Shown here: positions 31,820 to 43,329 of the stretch, in pieces
How positions within the stretch are numbered: position 1 is the first letter of the stretch
Layout of the letters: each line of letters starts with the position of its first letter
NCBI GenBank assembly: GCA_002786025.1
Contig: NHNW01000029.1
Coordinates: 193,384-257,383 of the forward strand
Direction of reading: 5' to 3'
Source: Zasmidium citrigriseum
Taxonomy: Eukaryota; Ascomycota; Dothideomycetes; Mycosphaerellales; Mycosphaerellaceae
Length of the DNA stretch: 64,000 nt
Program-made: the position numbers and the translations under genes
The notes under the pieces: generated by a model
Database searches by the model: none
Told to the model about the DNA's origin: nothing
What the model saw: only the letters and a program-made list of their open reading frames with translations

Positions 31820-33982
31820 TCAGGTATTCCGCGTATCGTCCCAACCTCTTCGCTCCCTCAATATAGAGTCGTCCCCAAGTTCTCTCGAGACAGCATCACC
31901 CATCGCCGCCAGTCTAATTGGACTCCGCAACGGCACCCCAAAGTCATCTTCTTCCCAATCGATATCCTCAAGGTCGAGGTCTTCGACGTCGCTTCCGTCC
32001 AAGTCAAAGCTGCCCGGTACGCGCTTAGCCATACCAGCAGGCGACTCGAACATCAGAGCAGACGGCAATGCGCCTTTGGCGAACCTCGCTGCGATTCTCA
32101 GCATGATCACTACGAGGTGAGCAGGAGGACCGAGGAAGACCGCACATGCCTTGCGGACCAGCGCAGTGGCAAGTGCTTGTTGTTGCTGCTGATTATGTTG
32201 CTGAGACGAATGGCTCCGCCGGCTAAGCCCTGATCGCATAGACGAGAGTGATGCTGAAGAGGCGGTGGACGAGCTGGACTGCCTCGTTGGACTCTTCCTT
32301 GACGGGTGGAATGAAGTCGTGCCGCCAATGCTCCTTCTCGCTTGGATCCTTGCCTGAATCTGCGCATAGGGATCGGGTTTGGACTCTACTCGGGTGAGAG
32401 GCTTGTCTTCCTGATCCGTTATCGACTGCTCTTGACAAGCAGGCGGCACTTCATTCTCTGGTTGACTCTGACGCCGTTCTGCGTCTGTTAATTGTGAGGC
32501 GGGCTGGTCGCCGTCAACACCTGACTCGGGTATCGTCGAGTCATGCAGAGACTCGTGCTCTCCACGTTCCGCCTGCTCGTCTTCGTTGCGATGTTTTGTG
32601 ACAAATATATCATCCGTCTGTGGCTCAGCTGTTGTAACTGTTTCGAAGGTTGGCGTACCGTCTTCCGCCTCATTATTTCGTAGAGCGTCAGGGTCCGCAT
32701 CCAATTGGTCGGCGTTTCGATCCGGCTTCTCCCCAGCATCTTTAGCCGCTTCTTCTGTGGAATCCTTCTCCAGGGTTGCAGCGGAATCAGAAGTTCCAGA
32801 TGAGACGTCTATAGGATTACCGAACGAAGATGGCATATCCAAGGAGAGTTCTGTCGCATCAGGCAATGTGGTCCGCGGTGGGTGCTCCGTAGTGAAGTCG
32901 AGTCCTGCGCTAGAGTCTGGAGGCGAAGGGGGCATGTCTGTCGGGATAGATTGAAATGGTCGAAGGGTTGTAGACGCAACAGCTTCTTGTGGCTGAACTG
33001 GCGACCTGGATCTCTCTCGCGACTGTTGCCGAGCGTCTGCAGCGACATCTGCAACAAAACTCGTTCGCAGCCGGGTTGCTGGTGGCGTTGATTGTAGCGA
33101 CATCTGAGCAGGCGCCGTGACAGACCTAAGGTTGAAGCCTCGCGCTCGCTCCTTGACACTGGGCCTGGGAGGCGTTTTAAGAGGCATCTCATTGACAGCA
33201 TCTCGACTCTCTGACGCGCCCGAGCGTGCGTCGTCATTCGAACTCGATCCCTCTTCATCCGAGCCTGTGAAACTTCCCGAAGACTCCTCGCTTCCTCTAT
33301 TCTGTGGTTCTACGCCATCCTCCGGTTTCCAGCTGTATGCGCGGTCGAGTTTCCACTTCCTAGCAACACCATGACTCCGCCTTCGTCGTGTTTTCTTGAC
33401 CTCGATCTCTTCTGGAAGGTCCACAGTAAACGTCCTGGCAAAAGGACAGGCAGTTCGCTCGTAGTGCAGCACTTTCTTCAGGGTCTCCTTGAACTCTTCT
33501 ACTTTCTCCAGATCTTCCGGCGACTCCCCGGGCAGCTCGATACGGTAATAAGTGTCCGGTAAGACTCTCATGGCGAACTTGCTGACGCCGTCAACACACC
33601 AGCAGTTGCTTCGGGGTAAGATCGCATGTAGCAGCGCTCCAGAGTGTAGAAACGAGACAGAGCCTGGGACGCGATATATCTCCAAAGGACCGGCAGCCAG
33701 TGTCTGCTCCGTCAAGGTCGCCCATGGCAGCTTGCCATTGTTTCCACCGCTAGGACTCGGGGTCCCTGCGCTGCTCCCCGGCCTTGATGCGCTCGCGCTT
33801 GTGAACTTGATGACCTTGCAATTCGGATGCACATAGAGCGTCTCTACTCCCTCAGTAGCTCCTATCTCGGCGGTCGGGTTTGTTCGACTCGACGTCGCGA
33901 CCTTCGCGGGAAGCGTGAAGGAGCGGTTCAGGGCAACCTTGCGGGGAGTGTTCTCTGGGGTGGACGGTGCCGTGGTCGACAT
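31820..33982 (-). CDS. INP1: Inheritance of peroxisomes protein 1 (Inp1)
   Basis: A single exon of 720 aa from ATG at 33982. The conserved Inp1 domain is residues ~45-200: VETLYVHPNCKVIKF, GPLEIYRVPGSVSFLHSG, LHAILPRSNCWCVDGVSKF and FAMRVLPDTYYRIELPG. This PH-like domain tethers peroxisomes at the cell cortex, retaining them in the mother cell or hyphal compartment. The remaining two thirds are low complexity (Ser/Glu/Asp-rich, basic RRRRSHG, a short poly-Gln HNQQQQQALA). A C-terminal acidic motif (DLDLEDIDWEEDDFG) and GDAVSRELGDDSILRERRG follow. An in-frame ATG at 34192 would add 70 residues; I prefer 33982 because the family block begins just after it. The RIP block starts ~300 bp upstream. 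Confidence 0.85.
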   Translation of the reverse strand: MSTTAPSTPENTPRKVALNRSFTLPAKVATSSRTNPTAEIGATEGVETLYVHPNCKVIKFTSASASRPGSSAGTPSPSGGNNGKLPWATLTEQTLAAGPLEIYRVPGSVSFLHSGALLHAILPRSNCWCVDGVSKFAMRVLPDTYYRIELPGESPEDLEKVEEFKETLKKVLHYERTACPFARTFTVDLPEEIEVKKTRRRRSHGVARKWKLDRAYSWKPEDGVEPQNRGSEESSGSFTGSDEEGSSSNDDARSGASESRDAVNEMPLKTPPRPSVKERARGFNLRSVTAPAQMSLQSTPPATRLRTSFVADVAADARQQSRERSRSPVQPQEAVASTTLRPFQSIPTDMPPSPPDSSAGLDFTTEHPPRTTLPDATELSLDMPSSFGNPIDVSSGTSDSAATLEKDSTEEAAKDAGEKPDRNADQLDADPDALRNNEAEDGTPTFETVTTAEPQTDDIFVTKHRNEDEQAERGEHESLHDSTIPESGVDGDQPASQLTDAERRQSQPENEVPPACQEQSITDQEDKPLTRVESKPDPYAQIQARIQARRSIGGTTSFHPSRKSPTRQSSSSTASSASLSSMRSGLSRRSHSSQQHNQQQQQALATALVRKACAVFLGPPAHLVVIMLRIAARFAKGALPSALMFESPAGMAKRVPGSFDLDGSDVEDLDLEDIDWEEDDFGVPLRSPIRLAAMGDAVSRELGDDSILRERRGWDDTRNT

Positions 33983-34289
33983 ATCGGCGACGTTGCGAAC
34001 GGTGACGCGCTCATGTGAAGGTCGGTGGAGTGAGAGGTCGTGTGGTCGAACAGTTTGCGGCCTCCCTGGATTTGAATGCCACAGCCGTTGGGAGTTTGTT
34101 TGGGCGAGTCTCCCACTTTGGGAAGCTGACTCCACCCCTATTCCAGCCTTCGCGTGCCACTCGTCGAGTTCATCCAGCGCACATTCATTCACTTACCGAC
34201 TGGCGTCTGCGATTATTAAGGGTTTTGGTTCGACACGTGCTGGTGTGGATAGTCGCGTGAGCATGCGAGAACCTTAGCGAGATAGGGGG
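33983..34289. promoter_or_regulatory. INP1 upstream region up to the RIP border
   Basis: Only about 300 bp of unmutated DNA remain between the INP1 start and the first RIP-depleted sequence. It carries an in-frame upstream ATG (34192). Confidence 0.45.
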
Positions 34290-35454
34290 GTCTTTATAAG
34301 TAGTTTAAGCAATAGCTCCCCGAGGTTGAAAGATTAATATCGATTGAGCTGCTTACTAAAATGTTCCTTATTAGTAAGATATTTATATAAGATAAAGTAT
34401 TTTAAAATAGTTTAAATCTTTAGCTATTACTAGACTATAAACTCTTATTACTACTTACCTCTTAATTGTAGTTAAGGTATTACATAATAAATTCGATACA
34501 TTATAGTAGATATTTAAGCTATTCGAAGAAAATAAACGATTAAAAGAGCTATTAAGTAAGTAGGGCTATTATATAAGTAGTTAAAGTAGATCTATATCTC
34601 CGTAGGAGTAAGAATCTTATCTATAGGCGTAATTTTTATACCTACTTCCCTCCTACGCGCGCCTAATACTACTACTACCTTACCCTCGTACGCGTCGCCT
34701 ACGCTATTAACGCTTTTACTTAGTTATTTTTATAGTTACTACTAAGCCTACTACTTTCTACGCTTTTCCTACTCTACTACTCGCCTACTATATCCTCCTC
34801 TAGGGATAAGTTAGAGTACAAGCTTACCGTATATTTAATTAATCTAAGACTATCTATTTCTAATAAGAATACCTCCTACTACCTATATAGAAAGAGTAGA
34901 GCTATACTATTTACGCTATATTAATTATTTTATACTTACTATCCCTAGATATAGCTAGGTAGTAGAGTAGTTATCTACTATACTATCCTATTTATTAATC
35001 GATTAATTAATTTAATCGATTATTTACTAATTATTTTAACTTAGACGCGAGAGAAGCTATACTAGGGTATCGATATTAAAGGCTATAAGTCTAGTAAGGG
35101 CTATCGTAAAGGCTAAAATAATCCTATCTCTAATACTACTATTTCTAAATACGAGCGGGACGATAAGAACTATAGTAAGCTTAAACGCCTTATAAAGTAG
35201 GAGTTCTTCCTTTTTAGTAGCTATAAGACTAAGCTAGCTATAATCGAGAAGATCTATAGCGAGTAAGAGCCTAGTAGTTATATCTGCGCTATTACTAGGG
35301 CCGCCTATATAAAATAGGTTAATTAGTAGAGATTCGAGACTATATAGTATATAAAGGTATATTCTATTCCTTATATAATACTATCTAGCTATATCCTTTT
35401 TTACCTCTACCTTTTTACCCTCTATCTTTTTACCCTCTATCTTTTCGCCGTTCT

Positions 35455-35800
35455 CTCTATCCTCTAGTAGTAATATCCTTTAGTATCTATAGATTAATTT
35501 CTTAGTAACGTCTTTTACTATCTACTTAGTAATATCTTCTAATATCTACTCGATAATATCTTCTAATATATCTACTTAGTAACGTCTTCTAATATCTACT
35601 TAGTAATAGATCTTAGTATCTACTCGATAATATCTTAGTATCTACTACGCTAGCGAGCTTTACTATAGTATCTATTTTAGTAATATCTTTTAGTATCTAC
35701 TCGCTAATAGATCTTAGTATCTACTCGACTATATCTCTTAGTATCTACTCGATAATATCTAATCTTAGTATCTACTACGCTAGCAAGCTTTACTATAGTA
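35455..35800. repeat. Irregular tandem repeat tract
   Basis: Variants of a unit with tagtatctact and gataatatctt are repeated many times. A segment with tctactacgctagc plus agctttactatagta occurs at 35,641 and again at 35,771, a 130-bp higher-order period. The tract is RIP-mutated like its surroundings. Confidence 0.65.
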
Positions 35801-36469
35801 ATCGTTTCTATCTATAATATCTATTCTACCCGAATATCTATTCCTCTAAGTAATATCTACTATCTATTCTCTAACTAGTATCTATTCTCTAAGTATAATT
35901 ATTAGCGTCTATAGTATAGAGTTAGTAACTAATATAGAAATATAGGAGTTTATCTATAACTTCTTCTTAGAGAACGCTATTTTAGCTAGGTTAGGAGAGG
36001 CGCCTAACTAGCGTAAGCTAACTCGTAAAGAGTTTAGTAAGGCCTTTATAGCTAATACTTTCTTATCCGTTTTTAGGTTTACGGATAGCGTCGTAGATAT
36101 CGAAAAGTCTCTCGAAGAGGGGTAATTCTTCTATAAGAGTAAGTTATAATAAGCTAACGTTCTAATCTATACTAAATAATAGGCTAGTCTTAAATAGCTC
36201 GACGTAGATATAGATAGATCGCTAATATATTATATAGACGTCTAGGCTACGCTAGCTATAGAGGCGGCTACTACTATATAGGCGGATTTCGCTAAAGATC
36301 CCTCTAGTAAAGGGGTTAATAAGGAGACTTAGGAGTAGCTAGTAAAAGCCTACGCTACCCTATAGTAAGTATATCTATAAAAACGAGCTAGTACTCTACG
36401 TATAGAGGAAGCTAGTACGGAAAGGCTATAACGTAGGCGTAACGTAGTAGAGTAGCTATCTACTCGAAG

Positions 36470-36640
36470 GGTATGTCGTAGTATATAGAACGCCCTCGAC
36501 TAAACCGAGGGTTAGAAGATAAACTAATTTCTGCCTTTTACTCGAGACGTATACGTCTCTTATTTAAATCTCTATCGCACCGGACCTACGGGGATCCGAT
36601 GTACTAGGATCCACGGCTCTCTATTTCTATTCTCCGTACC
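36470..36640. other. Island with residual CpA/TpG inside the RIP block
   Basis: Unlike its surroundings, this ~170-bp piece still has several TG and CA steps (atgtcg, ctgcc, gcacc, gatgta, ccacgg) and two ggatcc copies. It may be younger, single-copy, or an element end that escaped. Its identity is unknown. Confidence 0.4.
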
Positions 36641-37784
36641 GAGGTACGTAACCCCTACGATTCGTAGGTATTACGCCTAACCTCTCTTCCCTAGCCGATT
36701 AGATCCGCTAACTCGGCTACTAAGACCGGGCTTCTAACCTTACCTCCTAATCCTACCTTTATAATTACCTCCCTCTCTATCCCTATCCTCGCCTATAGGC
36801 TAAAGGCTAAAGGCCTTTATTCTTTAGGCCTTTCTCTAATTAGCCTTCCTCGTATTAGTCGATCGACTATTAGTTAATAGCGAAGAGTACTAGAAGATAT
36901 ACTACTATATAGAAAGTAAGAGATAGTATATACTAATATATAGTAGCTATAATAAAGCCTTTAATAGTATCGAGTAGGAGGATTTTACGAAGTCCTTAAT
37001 TATAGTACGTAACTAGAATAAGAAGAGGAAGGTATATATTAATAGATAGATTCTACTAGTCTAGATCTAGCGTTAAGAGAATACGTACTAACGTATATAT
37101 ATAGAAGCCTAATATCTCCGTCTTAGGCTAGATAGAGATTAAGGGTAATATCCCTCTAAAGCGCTACTACTATACCCCCTCTCCTACTACTAATAGGAGT
37201 AGTTAGTATTCTTTTTTTAGAGTACTATTTAGCTTATTTTTAGCTAGTATTTACTATAGGCGCTACGCTACGAGCGCTATAATATAGGCGCGGGCTAATA
37301 CCTTTAAGCCTAGATATAATACCGTATATATAATAATTTAATAACTAATAAATACTCGCTAATACTATACTTCTCTTAGGTAACTATACTTCTCGTAGGG
37401 TTACTAGCTCGTTAGAACTAGTAAGTAATACCTTTACTATATTAAGATTAATAGATAGTAGCTTTACTATACGAGGTAGCTCTCTAGTACCTTTCCCTAT
37501 AGAGTAGCGTAGAGGATATATTCCTACTTTAGGGTATAATACTCTATCGCCTTATACTATAAAGTAGGAACGTATCTTCTACGCTACTTTATAGGAGGAT
37601 ACTTATACTATCGATCCCCGTTAGCTTTACTAGCTCGAAAGCTATTCTTAAGAAACTTAAGCCTCTAGATCCTCGTTATAAACGTAAGGCCGTAGTTAGC
37701 TAGAGCGTACTTAAGACACGTATAATTAGAATTACCCTTAGTACTAGACTAGTCGCCGTAAGCGTTAATCTTAGTAGCCTTAAG

Positions 37785-38011
37785 GATAGTAAGATATCTA
37801 ATCTTAAGGACGGTAAGATACCTAATCTTAAGGGTAGTAAGATATCTAATCTTAAGAGTAGTAAGATATCTAATCTTAAGGATAGTAAGATATCTAATCT
37901 TAAGGGTAGTAAGATATCTAATCTTAAGGGTAGTAAGATATCTAATCTTAAGGATAGTAAGATATCTAATCTTAAGAGTAATAAGATATCTAATCTTAAG
38001 GGTAGTAAGAG
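37785..38011 (+). repeat. 24-bp tandem repeat, nine full units plus a partial
   Basis: Units begin at 37785, 37809, 37833 and so on every 24 bp to 37977, with a partial unit from 38001. The consensus is ggtagtaagatatc plus taatcttaag. Length divisible by three and no in-frame stop give an octapeptide repeat, (D/G/S)SKISNLK. Units differ mainly at the first codon and by C/T or G/A changes. Confidence 0.85.
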
Positions 38012-39399
38012 TAAGTATATTCTATAACGGATTATAAGCCTAGCGACGGTAGCGCTCTATATTATATCGTAGAAGCTTAAGGCTTAATTATATCGCTAGT
38101 TAAGCGTTCTACGATAAGGCTAGCGAAGTATTAAGACGGCTCTATAGTCGCTCCGTAAGTCTAGTACTTATCTATCTCTATACCTATACTAAATAATATA
38201 TCTACTCGCGAAGCTAAAGATCTATTAGAAGACGAGAGTCTACCTATTAAGTAGGAGTAGGAGTAATAGTCGCCCTCGAAGGAAGTAGCTCGTCGTCGCT
38301 ATTTTATTAGTATATAGATAGTATTATACCTCTAATTATCGATAAGTATATTAGATATCTCGAGTCTAAGGTAGCTACGTAAGTAGCCTAATAGTACTAC
38401 TAACGTTTCTTTATAGTCTAGTTTATAGGCCTTTTAGTAGTATATATTATGTCGTATAGTAGTATAGGATTATCTTACGTCGTATAGTAGTATAGCTTTA
38501 TCTTACGTCTTATAGATTAATTATATTATATATATCTTATAATAGTAATCGTATTATATCTTAATAGTAGTAGTAGTATTAGTAGATTAGAATAGTAATC
38601 CGAGTCTCGAGCTAGGGTAACTAGGCTTAGTAAGGAGATAGAAACGGAGAGGTCGGGGTAGACGTCCTACCCCTATATAATATATATAGAAGAGGTATAA
38701 GGATAACGGGTACTAGCTTAGGTCTTAAAAAGATAAGGTAGCTAGTAGAAGCGTCCCTATAGGTAGTTAGTATCTAGTAGATAGCTTAGCGTCGATAGTA
38801 GAAGCCTATAGGTAGCTTAATTAGTAGAACCGAATAAATCTTTTAACTTACCTACTATACTATTTTTATCTTATATCCCGTTTTATCCTCGATTCTAAGT
38901 TAGTAGGTCGGGGTAGGTTACGTAAAGGCGCGAATCGTCCCGCGCCTTCCTACCTACCTACTACTACTTCTACCTCGCTAGTAGTAAATATCTCTTAGCT
39001 ACTACCGCTAAATTCCTAATACTAGTACTAGTTTATCTATATCTATTAATACTATCGGCGTATTTAGTACTCTATTACTAGGTAACCTCGAGCTTCTACG
39101 CTATACGACTTAACTATAAGCGGCTTTAGTAGGGGTAGAGGCTCTACCTTTAGTAGAGGTAGAGGCGAGTTACTTTATAAGGCTAGTATAGAACTTAGTA
39201 TAGAGAAGTCGATACTAGTAAAGCGCCTACGCGATAACGAGGCGGACGGCGATAGCGACGGCGATATATTAATAGGTAGTATATTCGACGACTTCTAGGA
39301 GCTAGACTCGGATAGCGATATTAAGCGAGCTATATATTAATCCTATTACGTCTACGAGCTTTACGTATATACTAACTATAATAGAGCGAGTTCCCTAAC

Positions 39400-41451
39400 C
39401 TAAGAGCTAATAACCTCGATATTACTATAGCTATATTTAATAGTATTAGCGGCGATAAAGAACTAGAGGCTAAGGATAAAGTACCGACCCTTTAGGGAGC
39501 TCTTAAGACTATTTAGCTTACTAAGTACTAGTACTAGTATATTAAGGACGACGACGACCTAGTCGAGGATCCTAGTATAGAGCTTAATAACGACGAGGAG
39601 GAGGATATTAGCCTTAGTACTATTAGGACTTAAGAGGCTATATCTTTCTAAGCTCTAGCCTCTAATACCTTATAGGAACTTTACTAACTACTACCTTCGC
39701 CGTTTAGCCTAGATATATCTTAAGCTATACTAATAGTTACTAGTAGTAGTATATAGAGAGGGTAGCCTAGCGATATCTCTATCTAAGAGCTAGAGATAGT
39801 ACTCTTCTATTAGCTAACTAGTATTTCTCGAGCCGACTTTACCTTACTTCGTATAATCTTCTATAATACGATAGACCCCGATCTCGTAAAGCTACCTAAG
39901 TCTATCGATACCCTTAAGCTCTATTTTAAGAGCGTAATACTAGTACTAGAGCTACGTAGTCTAAGAGTCCTACTCGTCTACTTAGCTAAGCTACTAATAT
40001 TAGCGTTAGCTATCGAGCTATCCGTAGATATAGTTAGAGCTATAGTCTCGATAGAGGAAGCTTAGTATAGATAGTAAGGTAACCTAGGCGAGCTTTACGA
40101 GAATCTATACTTTATCGAGCTATTCGAGATACTTAGTCGTATACTTAGCTCTAAGCTAAAGGGTAAGCTTTACTATAGTATAGCTAAGTTTATTAATAGA
40201 CCTATCGAGCTCTAGTAGTCGAATATATAGGCCGCTTTAGTTAGGTTAACTTCTAGTACCTTCGCTATATATCCGACTAATATTATACTACCCTCTAACT
40301 AGCCTATAGTACCTTATAGTACTATAAGTACTCTAAATATCTAGGCTATAAACGTATCTAATACGGATTAGTCGTAGTTTACTAGTATACCTAGAGGGCC
40401 GATCTTCCCGTCGGATTTCGTCCGCTTTAAGTATTAGGGCCTAAGCTACTTTCTTAAGTACTAGAGTATAACTATTATAGAAGGCCTCTATCTAGGTCGA
40501 GTCTTAGCTACTAGTATTAATAGAAGTACTAATATAGAAGCCGTAGGCTAGAAAGATAAGAAGGTTACTAAGATCTAAACTTTTATATCTCTAATATATC
40601 TTAAAGCCGAGTAGTACTAGGTATTTTTCGACCTAGACGTACTAGATATAATATAGCCTACGTTAAAGGAGGTCTTCGCTATAGAAGGCGCTAACTACTA
40701 CGTTCTCGAGGCGAATATCTAACTATTTAAGGGTATTATTACTATCGATTACGTATTTAAGAGCTAAATTAAGCTAAGTTCGGTACTACCGCTAGGGATA
40801 TATATATTCTTTATATAGCGAATTCTTACGCTTCCTAGCTATATATATACCCTATAGAGCGAATATCTATAAGGCCGTCTCCGTCTAGTCTAGTAGGCCT
40901 ATCTAATCCGCGGAGAGCTCGAGATTATATACTTTAGTTAATAGTATCTCCTCGCTACCTTCTACGATCCGTTAAGAAAGGTTATATTCGCGCTAATAGT
41001 TAACTTTATTAATAGATTCGGGCTATATCGTAATATATAGCGCTCCTTAATAGGTTTCTACCTAATTTTCGTAGGACTACTATTCTAGGAGCGTAATTAC
41101 TATACTAACGTAATTCCCTTAACCCTTAGTCCTTATAGTAGTAATATAGAGAGTCTTATTTAGGCTATTAGTCCTAGTCTACGACGCCTTAATAGCGGTA
41201 TAGAGATAAAGCTTACTAGCGACGAGTAAATAACGGTCGTTTACGTATTTACGCTCTATTAAATCGGAGATATACCTTAATAGTAAGAGAATTCGGGTAA
41301 CCTTAGCTAGAATACGAACTATAGATATCGCTTCTACTATATATATAAGGACGCCCGTAGGTAGCTCGACTATAATATCCTTATAGGTAGAAAATACTAC
41401 TATAAGACTAAACGCGTTCGTTAGTATATCGAGGCTAGTAAGCTAACCGAG
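39400..41451 (+). pseudogene. Long RIP-broken plus-strand frame, left part (transposase-like?)
   Basis: Reading frame 1 of the plus strand is interrupted only by TAG/TAA codons (ex TGG, CAG, CAA) for ~680 codons. Readable pieces include LRIIFYNTIDPDLVKL, IPLTLSPYSSNIESL and RFYYIYKDARR, the last resembling a Cys-rich finger whose Cys have become Tyr. The pattern recalls fungal DNA-transposon proteins of the Tnp2 kind, but this is a weak memory-based match. The frame is cut exactly at the CCGAG duplication of the chromovirus and resumes at 49,016. Confidence 0.5.
41447..41451. repeat. Target site duplication, left copy (CCGAG)
   Basis: The 5-bp CCGAG directly precedes the left LTR and is repeated at 49011-49015, directly after the right LTR. 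Confidence 0.9.
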
Positions 41452-41682
41452 TATTAGGCTTTACCTAGATACGTAGGCTAGGTTACGTAACGAGAGCGAA
41501 TAGCTATAGAAACGATAGTAGGTAAAGGTATCCCTCGGATACGACTTAGACTAATAACTAAGGAAGGAAGAATATCTAAAGTATAGTATAAAAAGTACTA
41601 TAGGCGCTAAGCTAGCGCTCCGCGGGCTTATCGCCTAAGGTATCCCTTAGACTAACTTTATTAGAGTAAAGCTATCCTTACA
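41452..41682 (-). repeat. 3' LTR of the chromovirus (left copy)
   Basis: 231 bp beginning TATTAGGCTT (original TGTT) and ending CTTACA on the plus strand. It differs from the other LTR by eight transitions only. Confidence 0.92.
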
Positions 41683-42159
41683 ATTGCCTCCTCCTTCCTA
41701 GATAATAACCCTATCGTTATATAGATATCTATAGCGCTAGCTATCCGCTACTAATAAGCTATAAACCCGCGCGGGGTCTAAGTACGGAGTTAGGTAAGGT
41801 TTCGTCTATTTACTTAGATATAAAATCTAGTATTAGATATAGCGGTTTCGCGGCGGTAAGCTAGCGAAGCTCGTAACCCCTCTATAGAAAGTAAATAAAC
41901 TTTACCTATCTTTCCTTTACTTACTCGTAAAGATAGTAAAGCGCGTAATAAGCCGGCTTCGTACGTAGGCCGCGAGGGTATAAGGGAACTTCTACTAGCT
42001 AGAAGAATCTTCTTCCTTTAAGCTCTTAATAACCGCCCGCCCCCTACGCCTTACTATCTTCTCTCCTCGCTCTACTCTTCTCCTCTTCTACCTACCGGCT
42101 TTAAGCCTTACTACAATAATACTATTAATATCGCTAGCTTTACGCCTATTAATATTATT

Positions 42160-43236
42160 ATATCTAACGAGACTCCTAAAGGCCCTAGCCTTAATAGTAC
42201 TACTATTACGCTAGCTACCCTCTAGGGTAACGCTACTAATACGCCTACCTCCTCTACTCCTACCTTCCCTAGCCTTAGTTAACCTATTATAGTTAGTAAC
42301 GGTAGCGCCTTCGCCTCGGCCTCTCGCGATAAGCTAGCGACCCCTAAGCGTTCCTCTACTTACGCCCCTAAGGTTACGGCGGCCTTTATTAAGAACTAAG
42401 ATAACGAGCTATATCCCGACTACCGCGACGCCTACGCGCCTAACGGCTTTATAAAGAAGGGCTACCTAGCTGTCCTTAACGAGAAACCCGAGCTAGACGC
42501 CGCTAACTACGCTAGCTTATCGAAGGCGAGAATCTATAGCCTCGCTAAGAACGCTATCGAGTAGGACGTTACTATATACCTCTCCTACCTTACTCGCTAG
42601 ATCTAGTTCGCCTACTAGGCGTACCGCGATAGTTACGCTAACTTTACCCTACTAAAGTATATTAAGAAGAAGCCTAGCTACGTTAAGTACTTCCTCTACT
42701 CGCTTACTAATAAAGTATATAAGCTAGTATATTCCTCTATCGTTCCCCTAGCTTTACGCTCGCTAACCTCCTTCTAGTTCTATCCTAATAAGTATACTAC
42801 TTAGCTTGTCCGCGCTTTAGTTAGTACGCGTAAAGACTTCGAGTTAGCGGCGTTCCCCGCGGATAGTAGCGTCGATAAAGAGGAGGCTAAAGAGTTAGCT
42901 AAGTAGATATTCGTAGTACGTAATAAGTTCTAGGGGTATATATATAAGGATAGCGAGGGTTAGGGTACTTAGGCTACGCCTAAGAAGAAGGGAAGCTAGG
43001 GTAATACTATCTTTACGCTAGCGGCTAGTAGCGGTAGTTCGTTAGTTCGTATCGAGGATACGATTAAGTAGTAGAGTAGGGAGATCGTTCGCGCCTTAAA
43101 CGCGCTAAAGGTCGAGATAATAAATGTTAATTAGGTAGTTATAGCTATAGAGACGGCGATTCGCGAGAGTTCCGCTAGGGATAGTTAGAAGAGCGATTCT
43201 AATAAGGAGATAGCTAAGGGTTAAGATAATAATTAG
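42160..43236 (+). pseudogene. Additional frame inside the chromovirus, opposite strand to gag-pol
   Basis: Plus-strand frame 1 is free of stops other than about 20 TAG/TAA of RIP type for ~360 codons. The likely start is an ATA (ex ATG) at 42160, before SNETPKGPSLNSTT. Readable segments include RDAYAPNGFIKKGYLAVLNE, NEKPELDAANYASLSKARIY, TLLKYIKKKPSYVKYFLYS, FELAAFPADSSVDKEEAKEL and a coiled-coil-like SREIVRALNALKVEI. It ends just before the end of pol, which runs the other way, and lies upstream of the left LTR's inner edge. I do not recognise the protein. It is not part of gag, PR, RT, RNase H, IN or the chromodomain, all of which are on the minus strand. Confidence 0.65.
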
Positions 43237-43329
43237 TTCTTAGGCGTTCTTCTATATCTAGGCTCTAGCCCTCTATATTAGCGACGGCGTTACGCTAGCT
43301 TTACGCGTAGCCGTTTTTTAGGTAGTCCT

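Noticed and set aside
37785..38011. CRISPR-like array
   Set aside because: Units are contiguous with no spacers, in a fungal genome and within transposon DNA; it is a coding tandem repeat.
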